Origin: Ardenticatenaceae bacterium
GTDB lineage: Bacteria; Chloroflexota; Anaerolineae; Promineifilales; Promineifilaceae
Assembly: GCA_011525915.1 (NCBI GenBank)
Contig: WYBM01000012.1
Location: forward strand, 119,623 to 183,622
Direction: 5' to 3'
Length of the DNA: 64,000 nt
The translations under genes and the position numbers were made by a program. The notes beneath the pieces are model-generated. The model made no database searches, was not told where the DNA came from, and saw only the letters and a program-made list of their open reading frames with translations. Of this stretch, positions 55,906 through 63,898 are shown one piece after another (positions within the stretch are counted from its first letter, which is position 1; the number at the start of each line of letters is the position of its first letter).

Positions 55906-57081
55906 ATGCCAACTAAAAGATTCTTTGGCTACATGTTGCGACAACGCTTAGATGATCAAACCATACCATTTTTTGTGTTCCAAGCGCGGTCACAAGATAT
56001 TCAATCATGGGCAGGCATTAGGAGGGTTCCTGATATTCAAGGAGGTACGCAAAGAGCTTTTCGTGAAACAAGGGCACGAGCAATTACACGTTTTCTTGGT
56101 GCGGAGTCCATAAATACTATCCCAAACAGTGTCCTATTAGCTTTTGAACCTGGGACAACAAGCTTTACTCCCTTAACTGATCATTTAGAAGGTTGTGTAT
56201 CTGAAATCGATTTGCTTAATGGCTGTGAGGGGCAGATGGAATGGGGGGTTTTAGAATTTGAATTTAATGAGAACACTCCTGAACATCAACGTCCAGCCCT
56301 TATTGTTGATGGACAACATCGTCTCAATGGAATGTATGAATTTGAGGAAGAAAACATTCCTGTTGTAATTGTAAGTTTGGTAGATTCACCCTTAAAAGAA
56401 CAAGCATTCCAATTCATTGTTGTTAATAATAAGGTTGTACGTGTACCCACTGAAAGTGCTAAATCGATAATTGCCGATCTTGATACAGAGGATGAGGATG
56501 AATTGGGTGAAAGATTGCTTAAAGCAGGAATAAAGTATAAGGATGTTTCTCCTATCTTACGTGACATCAACGATCTTGAGTCTAGTCCTTTTAAAGATTT
56601 GCTAGACTGGTCTTACAATCGAGAAGGAGTACGACTTGTAAATCTTACAGCCATCGAACAAGCCTTGAGATATTTACGAGGTTTATTTACCTTTCTTGAG
56701 GATGATGAAGATTCTTTGCTTGAGGTATTTCTTGGTATTTGGCGTGCCATAAAGGAACAATATCCATCGCTTTGGGGAGAGGACAACAAGTTTATGAGAA
56801 AAGTAAATATCAATGGTACCAATGAATTTGTGGTTGATCGACTTAAAATGGCTTGGGAATTTGGGCTGATTGATATTTTTGATCCAACACAAGTGGAGCA
56901 GCAAACACAACGCGTCCTAGATTCAATCCCTTCTCAATTTTGGGAAGTAGATTGGGGTATTCCCATTCAAGACAATGCAAATGTAAGAACCATGATAAAA
57001 AACGATCTAACACAAATGGCAGAAAATCGGAAACTTAGGAGACGCTGGCAAGATGATTTGCAGGTGATTAGTAGTGATTAA
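55906..57081 (+). CDS. dndB: DGQHR-domain protein, DndB type
   Basis: 391 residues. The DGQHR signature (LIVDGQHRLNGMYEF) is at residues 135-139. DndB proteins control dnd expression and affect modification site choice; members share this domain. Start ATG 55906 with GAGGAG just upstream; the frame also opens to 55867 inside the nuclease gene. In many loci dndB is first before dndCDE; here it closes the plus-strand operon and faces the convergent dndCDEA operon. DGQHR proteins outside Dnd also exist, but context makes DndB the best call. Confidence 0.75.
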   Translation: MPTKRFFGYMLRQRLDDQTIPFFVFQARSQDIQSWAGIRRVPDIQGGTQRAFRETRARAITRFLGAESINTIPNSVLLAFEPGTTSFTPLTDHLEGCVSEIDLLNGCEGQMEWGVLEFEFNENTPEHQRPALIVDGQHRLNGMYEFEEENIPVVIVSLVDSPLKEQAFQFIVVNNKVVRVPTESAKSIIADLDTEDEDELGERLLKAGIKYKDVSPILRDINDLESSPFKDLLDWSYNREGVRLVNLTAIEQALRYLRGLFTFLEDDEDSLLEVFLGIWRAIKEQYPSLWGEDNKFMRKVNINGTNEFVVDRLKMAWEFGLIDIFDPTQVEQQTQRVLDSIPSQFWEVDWGIPIQDNANVRTMIKNDLTQMAENRKLRRRWQDDLQVISSD

Positions 57082-57222
57082 TATGCTTCCCATTCCAATA
57101 TAAAATGACGTGACTTTAACTCACCTTTAGCTATTCTTGATACACTTTCAGCAGATCCGTATCTGATTTCAACGCTCTCGATTCAGTCCAAAATTGCCAT
57201 GAAAGTAAACAAGCTATTTTAC

Positions 57223-57237
57223 CCCCTTATCAAGGGG
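57223..57237 (-). terminator. Hairpin at the 3' end of dndA
   Basis: CCCCTT-atc-AAGGGG overlaps the dndA stop codon, followed on the minus strand by GTAAAATAG. Short stem and weak U-tract, so a doubtful terminator. It lies between the convergent dndB and dndA ends; 57082-57222 shows no gene. Confidence 0.35.
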
Positions 57238-58399
57238 CTGTGATGATATTTATTGCTCGTAGCTCACGCACGACTTCTATTATTCGTTCTGTCGCTGTTT
57301 CAATCTGATCGTCTGTAGTAAAACGGCCAACACTGATACGAATAGCATTGTGAGCACGTTCCGAACCAAAGCCTAATGCTTCAATGACATGAGATGGCTC
57401 TACTTTAGCAGAGGTACAGGCAGAGCCAGTAGCAATAGCAATGTTTTTTAACTGCGGAATAAGGGCACGGGCTTTAAGACCGGGAATGCTGACATTCAAA
57501 TTATGGGGTAACCTTTCGGTAGGATGCCCATTCAGTTGCACATTACCTAATGCCATTTGCAGGCGACCATGTATCTGCTCCGTCCAGCTATGGAAACGTG
57601 CCGATTCCACTGTCATTTCTCTTCGTGCCAGACGCGCCGCTTCACCAAAACCAACAATACCCGGCACGTTCAATGTACCAGAACGCAAACCCCGTTCATG
57701 CCCACCACCATAAATCACAGGTGACAACTGTACTCGTGGGCTGCTACGACGGCGATATAAAGCCCCAATTCCCTTGGGACCATACAGCTTATGAGCGGAT
57801 ATGGACATGATGTGAATATTCATCGCCTGAACATCCAAAGGAATGTGTCCAAAAGCTTGTGTGGCATCCGTATGAAACAAAGTCTTGTTCTCAGCCGCGA
57901 TTGTCCCTATTTCGGCTAAGGGTGCAATTGTGCCAATTTCATTATTGGCAGCCATGAGTGAAATCAAAATGGTGTGTGGTGTAATCGCCTGGCGCACATC
58001 ATCGGGATTGACACGACCAAATTCATCAACGGGCAAATAAGTAACTTGCTTACCCATTTCTTCTAATCGCTGGCAACAATCCAAAATCCCTTTGTGTTCC
58101 GTTACACAGGTAATAATGTGGTTCCCTTTGTGAGCATACTTCTCAGCCACCCCTAAAAGAGCGATATTGTCTGATTCTGTCGCGCCGCTGGTGAAAATAA
58201 TTTCATCGGGGCGGGCGTTCATTGTTTTAGCAATCTCGGCTCTGGCATTGTCTACGGCTCGTTTGGCCTCTAAGCCAAAATCATGGTCATTACTGGCGGC
58301 ATTGCCAAAGACCTCTGTGAAGTAAGGCAGCATCTTTTCCAAAACCCGGGGATCAACAGGGGTTGTGGCGTTATAATCCAGATAAATACGCTCACTCAT
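57230..58399 (-). CDS. dndA: Cysteine desulfurase DndA (IscS/NifS-like)
   Basis: 389 residues. PLP lysine in SISAHKLYGPKG (K204), active-site cysteine in ATGSACTS (C328), N-terminal YLDYNATTPVDPRV. Takes sulfur from cysteine and hands it to DndC for phosphorothioation. It starts eight bases inside dndE, so it is the last gene of a dndC-D-E-A operon. Usually dndA stands apart or divergent; this order is less common. It could also serve iron-sulfur assembly of DndC. Confidence 0.9.
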   Translation of the reverse strand: MSERIYLDYNATTPVDPRVLEKMLPYFTEVFGNAASNDHDFGLEAKRAVDNARAEIAKTMNARPDEIIFTSGATESDNIALLGVAEKYAHKGNHIITCVTEHKGILDCCQRLEEMGKQVTYLPVDEFGRVNPDDVRQAITPHTILISLMAANNEIGTIAPLAEIGTIAAENKTLFHTDATQAFGHIPLDVQAMNIHIMSISAHKLYGPKGIGALYRRRSSPRVQLSPVIYGGGHERGLRSGTLNVPGIVGFGEAARLARREMTVESARFHSWTEQIHGRLQMALGNVQLNGHPTERLPHNLNVSIPGLKARALIPQLKNIAIATGSACTSAKVEPSHVIEALGFGSERAHNAIRISVGRFTTDDQIETATERIIEVVRELRAINIITAP

Positions 58400-58787
58400 C
58401 AGCGACAGCCTCAGATTTTCTCATCGCCGGTGGCAAAATAAGCCACAAATCATCCAAAGATTTCAGCTTCTTATGAAGCAGCAGAACACCCCGATTCATA
58501 TGCGCCTTAAATTGAGTTGCCCACTCTTCTTCTGGCTGACCATCCTGATGACAACGTTCTTTCATCAACGCCACAAACAAGGGGTCGTAATAACCTGTTA
58601 AGACATGTCGCTTGATATTAATATACCCGGTTCCTTCATAATCAGCAGGATCGGGCAGAGCAGGATTCTCTAACGATATACAGAAACCAATACGTGCCAA
58701 AATATTAGGTGTCAATCCGGTACGCCTCTTTAGCTGACTCAGTTTGCGCGATGCTTCTTCCGAAAAATGCATTTCACTCAGTTGCAT
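58392..58787 (-). CDS. dndE: DNA phosphorothioation protein DndE
   Basis: 131 residues. Opens MQLSEMHFSEEASRKLSQLK with the RTGLTPNILARIGFCISLE segment and NRGVLLLHKKLKSLDDLWLI, typical of DndE, a small tetrameric protein that binds nicked or double-stranded DNA in the sulfur-insertion complex. It overlaps dndD by 14 bases and dndA by 8. Confidence 0.88.
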   Translation of the reverse strand: MQLSEMHFSEEASRKLSQLKRRTGLTPNILARIGFCISLENPALPDPADYEGTGYINIKRHVLTGYYDPLFVALMKERCHQDGQPEEEWATQFKAHMNRGVLLLHKKLKSLDDLWLILPPAMRKSEAVADE

Positions 58788-60834
58788 TCACCACAATCTC
58801 CTCTAGGGCAATCAACGGGACCTGCTGACCAACAGTTTGTTGCCTAGCTTCAGTTGTATATCCATCGGTTTGCTCACTTAATAGATAGGCTCTTGATACG
58901 ACTGGCTGTAGGAAAGAGAAAGCTTCCTCGTCTATTTCTGTGTTTGTGGCTAAAACGATTACCTGTTGGGCGACTTGGGGCATAAATTCAGCCAACATCG
59001 TGCGCCGATGTTCATCATCCAGACGACTAAGGGGTGTATCAATAATGACAAGTAAAGGCCTGGCCGAGACTTCACGCAAAGCCCACAAGGTAGCAATCGC
59101 AAAAATTTGATCTTCTCCGGCTGATAGTTGGGTACGAGGAAACGGCTTACCTGCCTGATACAGGGTAATATGGAATGAATCAGGATCAATTGACACCCGG
59201 TCAATAAAGTTACGCTTCCGGCTGAGTTGATTGAAGCGTTTAACCAGTTGGGTGGCTAGTTGGTTCAATTTACGTCTGGTCAGTTGCTGCTGATACTCAT
59301 CCAATAGCTTCTTTGTTTGAGCAGCTAGCTTGATGCGTTCTTCATCAGTGTTGATAGAAATAATTTGATCCGTTACACGCCGCTTGCTGCCAGCTATTCG
59401 TTCTAAATGATAGCTCAGGCGTTTGTCCTCAGACCCTAGGCGTTCCTGTTCTCCCTCTAAACGGCCAAACTCCCGTTCCAACTGCAACCGATTTTGGCGT
59501 AGAGGCTGTAATATTTGTGAGATAGGAACTCGTGCTAGCCCCTGGTCAATTGTGGCTAGTTGCTGTTGTAAAGTTTCTCTTTCGCGTAAAGCTGCTGCCA
59601 ATTGTTGCGGAGCCGTACTCAGGGCTTCATCAATCCAATTCAACAAAACGCCCCGCTTTTCTGATGAAACACGATGGACAACCTCCGTTTCCGGCATGGG
59701 GGCTTGCTCATAAGGTTGTAGCAATTGACTGATGTTTTTGATATGCTTTTCTTGACCTTTTTCATCAGGGGGATCGGTGACACCAGCCCAATAATCCTCT
59801 GTGGCCACTTCCTGGATAATCCGCTGCTTGATGTCACTCAGAACAGCTTGTGCAGCTTGCCATTGATCATATTCGGCTTCTTGAATTAAGCGGTTACGAA
59901 CGGCCATAAGCAACTTGGGCGCAACGAAAAAAGGCAAGACATTTCGGCTCAGTTCTTGTATCTCTTGTTCTACTTGGACAATAGCTTCAACAAGTTGTTG
60001 GTGCTCTTCCTCAAATGCAGTCTGTCTTTCAGCATAGCTACCACCCTCACGGGCAATACTTGCTTCAAGCAAATCAATCTCTTGTCGCTTCGTATGCAAA
60101 TGTTTACGACAATCAGCTAATTGCTCCCGAATTTCATCCCGCTCTTGTTCGTAGTTGGCTTCGTCTTGGTGCAATTGTTCCAACTCATCCTGAAACTGCT
60201 TCAACTCGCGGATACCTGTTTGGCGTGTCAGATAAATATCTAAGTCCCGGTCAAGCTGTTCAACAAGATGTAATCCCAACAGATTCTTTACGGTCTCAGA
60301 TAATAAAGCATCGCTAGATTCACCTGCTTCCGACAAGGTGGCAATTTTTTCGCCGTCAAAGAAAAATAGTTCAGCTACGCCTGGCGGCACCAGTTCGCGC
60401 AAAAGATACTCTTTTCCTTCCTCATCTTCGGTGAGAGGCACATCATCAATCCAGATATGAACCGTGCTTGATAGGCGTTGGCCGTTGCTTTCCCAAGAAC
60501 GATTAACACGATACTGTTGCCGACGACCTAATGTGACATGATCGAATTCAAGTTGAACAGAAGCGTTGTTTACTGTTTCGCCAGTAGCTGAACGATGTAA
60601 GCGCCGCTTTAGATAAACTTCATACTCACGTTGTTTGCTACGACTGCCTAAAGAAAGACGGCCGTGTAAACACAAACGAATGGCTTCAACAAGAGTGCTT
60701 TTACCCACACCATTCTTGCCCCGAAACAAAATAATGGGCCGATGGTAACGCTCACCTTCCTGGGGCATGAGGTCGAAGGTGTTGTCACCGCCATAAATGC
60801 CAAAATTGTGGAGTTTAACTGAACGGATAATCAT
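58774..60834 (-). CDS. dndD: DNA phosphorothioation ATPase DndD
   Basis: 686 residues. N-terminal LHNFGIYGGDNTFDL, Walker A GKNGVGKSTL (about 39-48), coiled coil (about 195-555), ABC signature TQLSAGEDQIFAIATL and Walker B LVIIDTPLSRLD near residues 590-612. SMC-like ATPase of the modification complex, thought to provide energy or nicking for sulfur incorporation. No zinc hook cysteines. Overlaps dndC by ATGA (60831-60834) and dndE by 14 bases. Confidence 0.93.
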   Translation of the reverse strand: MIIRSVKLHNFGIYGGDNTFDLMPQEGERYHRPIILFRGKNGVGKSTLVEAIRLCLHGRLSLGSRSKQREYEVYLKRRLHRSATGETVNNASVQLEFDHVTLGRRQQYRVNRSWESNGQRLSSTVHIWIDDVPLTEDEEGKEYLLRELVPPGVAELFFFDGEKIATLSEAGESSDALLSETVKNLLGLHLVEQLDRDLDIYLTRQTGIRELKQFQDELEQLHQDEANYEQERDEIREQLADCRKHLHTKRQEIDLLEASIAREGGSYAERQTAFEEEHQQLVEAIVQVEQEIQELSRNVLPFFVAPKLLMAVRNRLIQEAEYDQWQAAQAVLSDIKQRIIQEVATEDYWAGVTDPPDEKGQEKHIKNISQLLQPYEQAPMPETEVVHRVSSEKRGVLLNWIDEALSTAPQQLAAALRERETLQQQLATIDQGLARVPISQILQPLRQNRLQLEREFGRLEGEQERLGSEDKRLSYHLERIAGSKRRVTDQIISINTDEERIKLAAQTKKLLDEYQQQLTRRKLNQLATQLVKRFNQLSRKRNFIDRVSIDPDSFHITLYQAGKPFPRTQLSAGEDQIFAIATLWALREVSARPLLVIIDTPLSRLDDEHRRTMLAEFMPQVAQQVIVLATNTEIDEEAFSFLQPVVSRAYLLSEQTDGYTTEARQQTVGQQVPLIALEEIVVNATE

Positions 60835-62225
60835 GCTATTTCTGTAGCATCGCGCCGCTTTTCCATCTCGGCCTCGACTTCATCCCAATTACGCCAATCT
60901 TCATGGAAAACTTTTTCGATTTGGTCGTGAATTTTAGAACGCCGAAACATACCCTGATGCTGCCACTCGGCGTCCAATAGCTTCTGGACTAAACGGGTAG
61001 GGACATCATTTATGGCTGTTAGCTCCGTCAAAAGCTCTGCTTCTAACTGGCCTGGCATGGCGCTATCATTATGTTCCCACTCAACATGCTGTCCTGTCAC
61101 ATCAGCATAGATCTGTGGTAAGGAATCTTGCCAATCTTGCCGCTCTAATAGCCAAATACGGCGTATTTCGCGTATTTCGTCTAACCCTATTAGCTGAAAA
61201 TCCGGTTGCTTCTGCTGCATCTCTTGTTGCGTTTCTAGTAACCTATGGAGCATGGTCTTGGAAAACTCCAGGGTGAAGGTGCGCCAACGTAGTTTGCCAG
61301 AGTCGGTGATTTTAATACGGCCGTCTCGCCCCTTAAACTCTCTCTGTTCAGGCTTAACAGCCGGGTCTTGGGTTGAGGCAAGCCAGTCACGGTATTCTAA
61401 TAGTGGAATCATCCAATCTTCACCAGAATCAATCATAGCTTCCATCGACTTATCTTTGTTCACAACGGTACAGACCCAGCAGCCAAACCTGGAATTTCCG
61501 CACGAACTCGTCTTATCATCTACAACCAATGGACACTCCCCATCCTGCGCTGATTGATAAAGCGAGGCCAACTGCAAATTGTCACCACCCCAAGGTGAGT
61601 CCACTTGCATCAAATAAGTCCACACATCATCTGTTGCAAATTGCTCAATAGGCATATACACCCAAGCACCAGGCAATTGTCCATGTCGCGCCAATGTCAT
61701 CCCCGTTATGCGGTGCATGTTTAGCACCTGATCGCGGGTAGCACTTTCGCCGCGCCGACTACCCAAGACGAGGATAACCTCACCATATTCAGCTACCCTG
61801 TCTAAGATAAAACGATTGGATGGGTTTATCTTTAATCTTTCGGTGCACCAGCGAAAAGCACTGTTTGGTGCAGGATATCCACGCCCAATGAGATTCACCC
61901 AAAATGTGTCGTCCAATACAGGTAATAACCTCCGCGCGGTAAGATTCATGCCTTGAGCTTTGGCCGCTTCATTTATTAGACGAATATTTTCCGTGATGCG
62001 GTCTACAATGATTGGTGTTTCGACTTTTGTGTCTGTAGAGATAACGTAAATTGGCTTTGTTTGCTTTTCAGAAGGAATCTCGCGTAATGCGTTCCAGCAA
62101 AGCTGTAATGTTGTGGTGCTGTCTTTCCCCCCGGAGTACCCAATCACCCAAGGATAATCATAATTCAAGTAGACTTGACGGATTTCTTCATGAACTTCAT
62201 TAAGTCTTTGTAACACATTTGCCAT
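60831..62225 (-). CDS. dndC: DNA phosphorothioation sulfurtransferase DndC
   Basis: 464 residues. PP-loop SGGKDS (31-36) of the PAPS-reductase/ATP-pyrophosphatase fold activates the DNA phosphate; cysteines in SSCGNSRFGCWVCTVVNKDKSM match the DndC iron-sulfur site. First gene of the minus operon; ATG 62225 follows AAAGGGGG. It lies just downstream of an XRE regulator on the same strand. Confidence 0.95.
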   Translation of the reverse strand: MANVLQRLNEVHEEIRQVYLNYDYPWVIGYSGGKDSTTTLQLCWNALREIPSEKQTKPIYVISTDTKVETPIIVDRITENIRLINEAAKAQGMNLTARRLLPVLDDTFWVNLIGRGYPAPNSAFRWCTERLKINPSNRFILDRVAEYGEVILVLGSRRGESATRDQVLNMHRITGMTLARHGQLPGAWVYMPIEQFATDDVWTYLMQVDSPWGGDNLQLASLYQSAQDGECPLVVDDKTSSCGNSRFGCWVCTVVNKDKSMEAMIDSGEDWMIPLLEYRDWLASTQDPAVKPEQREFKGRDGRIKITDSGKLRWRTFTLEFSKTMLHRLLETQQEMQQKQPDFQLIGLDEIREIRRIWLLERQDWQDSLPQIYADVTGQHVEWEHNDSAMPGQLEAELLTELTAINDVPTRLVQKLLDAEWQHQGMFRRSKIHDQIEKVFHEDWRNWDEVEAEMEKRRDATEIA

Positions 62226-62285
62226 TGTAAACCCCCTTTAAGAAAGGAAAAGCTCAAATCTATCGGGTAGGAGTATACTTGGTTT

Positions 62286-62633
62286 TTAAGGTAGCTCAAG
62301 AATGTTCTGGATTATAGTCCCTACCTTATCCTGTTGTTGTGGTGTTAATTGAGATAGTTTATTCAGAGTATTTCGAAGAGCAGTTGAGAGACCAAAAAAC
62401 ACAGGCTGTGCTTCATTCGGATCAATCTGAAGCAAATCCGGAACAGAAACATCTAATGCCATCGCAATATCCCCTAATTGTTTAAGGTTTAGCTGCTGCC
62501 GTTTGCCCCTTTCTATTTGACAAATGGCTGGTTGTGTAAGCCCAACTTTTTCCGCCAGATTTTCTTGGGTAAATCCCTTTCTTTCCCGAAAAAAAAGAAT
62601 CCGCTGACCAACCTCAAACATTGTGTCTGTCAT
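62286..62633 (-). CDS. XRE-family helix-turn-helix regulator
   Basis: 115 residues. HTH in ILFFRERKGFTQENLAEKVG then TQPAICQIERGKRQQLNLKQ, family standard, with a C-terminal helical dimerisation-type extension. It lies 60 bases upstream of dndC on the same strand, so it may control the dndCDEA operon. ATG 62633 is the chosen start (TTG 62636 adjoins). Confidence 0.85.
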   Translation of the reverse strand: MTDTMFEVGQRILFFRERKGFTQENLAEKVGLTQPAICQIERGKRQQLNLKQLGDIAMALDVSVPDLLQIDPNEAQPVFFGLSTALRNTLNKLSQLTPQQQDKVGTIIQNILELP

Positions 62634-62779
62634 CAAACCAAGTTTCCCGCTTTATAACTAGCTCTTATTTCTACTGATGAGTATAAGGATTAATTATTAA
62701 CAATACAAGTACAAAACCATAAACTTGCCAGCCTTGCCTGAACGATTACTAGGTGTTGCTTAAACCGCTGTTCGCTAAA

Positions 62780-62857
62780 CCTCCTCAGAGAACAGATAAG
62801 CTCGTCTCCCCTCTCCTACGAGACTTCTCTGAAAACTATCCTACTCCCCTCTTATAA
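62780..62857 (+). repeat. Diverged direct repeat flanking the Dnd locus, right copy
   Basis: CTCAGAGAACAGATAAG...GTCTCCCCTCTCC...GACTTCTCTGAAAACTA aligns with 50198-50275. One frame reads LVSPLLRDFSE, compared with PVSPLQRRLL of the left gene's end. The surrounding spacer 62637-63002 has no other supportable feature. Confidence 0.5.
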
Positions 62858-63002
62858 GCGATTTGGCGCAGCGAGAGAAGCACTTTACTCTTACTATCGC
62901 TTCTTGATTATCGGCCAATTTCATGCTCTTGGCTTTTGTGTATTGACAACGCCGCTACCACCATGGTTAAAATGGACACAAGGCCCCAGTTTGGCCCCTG
63001 TT

Positions 63003-63173
63003 ATGACCCATAATAACCAACACTACCCCATCAATGAGTTACGGATAAGGTTCCAAACCCCTGCTGACCTCAAACATGATTTGCAGGCGCTCGCCAAGGA
63101 ACGGAACATCACTCTTTCTGCTTTGTTGCGACTCATCACAACGGAATATGTAAAGCGCAATAAAACACCATGA
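63003..63173 (+). CDS. Small ribbon-helix-helix-like protein
   Basis: 56 residues from ATG 63003 (MTHNNQHYPINELRIRFQTP), with LKHDLQALAKERNITLSALL typical of RHH/CopG-like DNA-binding proteins. Its stop overlaps the ParA start by ATGA (63170-63173). Upstream frame to 62904 is unsupported. Probably the DNA-binding partner or regulator in a partition operon. Confidence 0.7.
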   Translation: MTHNNQHYPINELRIRFQTPADLKHDLQALAKERNITLSALLRLITTEYVKRNKTP

Positions 63174-63898
63174 TTATTTCTATTGCCAATCAAAAAGGGG
63201 GTGTTGCCAAAAGCACTACAGCTATCAACCTGTCTGCTGGCCTAGCGCTGGCTGGTTACAAAGTTCTACTCTTAGATGCTGACCCCCAGGCAAATACCAC
63301 GCGCGTATTTATTCACCCTGAAATCGAGATTGCCCTTGAAAAGTCGCTTCATAACGTCCTCATTCAGTTTTCCCCGATAGCCTCTATCATTCAGCAAACG
63401 CGATTTGATAACCTGTACCTTGTCCCCTCTCATATTCGGCTTTCCAGTGCGGATTTAGAGTTGGCAAATGTGATTGACAACCGCAGTGAACGGCTGAAAC
63501 GAGCACTTAAACGCACCAAAGACGAATATGACTACATCATCATAGATAATCCCCCATCACTTGGTCTCTTAACCATCAACTCGTTTGTCGCCAGTGACAA
63601 GCTGATTATTCCCGTCTCTACTGGTTTTTTTGCCCTTACTGGTTTAGTTCAATTGCAGGAAACGATTGATATGGTAAGACAGACTCAGCTTAATCCTCAA
63701 CTAGACATACTAGGGGTTCTTTGTACGTTTGGTGATCATACCAATGTCGCCAAAGATGTTGAGAAGCAACTACGCGACTATTTCGGGAATTCAGTATTTG
63801 AAACGGTCATTCCCCGAAACGTCAGCTTAGAAGAAGCCCATTCAAATCATACTCATGTCTTTGACCACGCACCCCTGATTGACCGACAAAACTTATAA
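63170..63898 (+). CDS. parA: ParA-family partition ATPase
   Basis: 242 residues, small type. Deviant Walker A NQKGGVAKSTTAINL, LLLDADPQANTT (Walker A' region) and DYIIIDNPPSLGLLT Walker B. ParA proteins segregate plasmids or integrated elements with a centromere-binding partner, here probably the overlapping RHH protein. Chromosomal ParAs are usually longer, so an element origin is plausible. It ends rather early (LIDRQNL), lacking the usual C-terminal helix. Confidence 0.88.
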   Translation: MIISIANQKGGVAKSTTAINLSAGLALAGYKVLLLDADPQANTTRVFIHPEIEIALEKSLHNVLIQFSPIASIIQQTRFDNLYLVPSHIRLSSADLELANVIDNRSERLKRALKRTKDEYDYIIIDNPPSLGLLTINSFVASDKLIIPVSTGFFALTGLVQLQETIDMVRQTQLNPQLDILGVLCTFGDHTNVAKDVEKQLRDYFGNSVFETVIPRNVSLEEAHSNHTHVFDHAPLIDRQNL

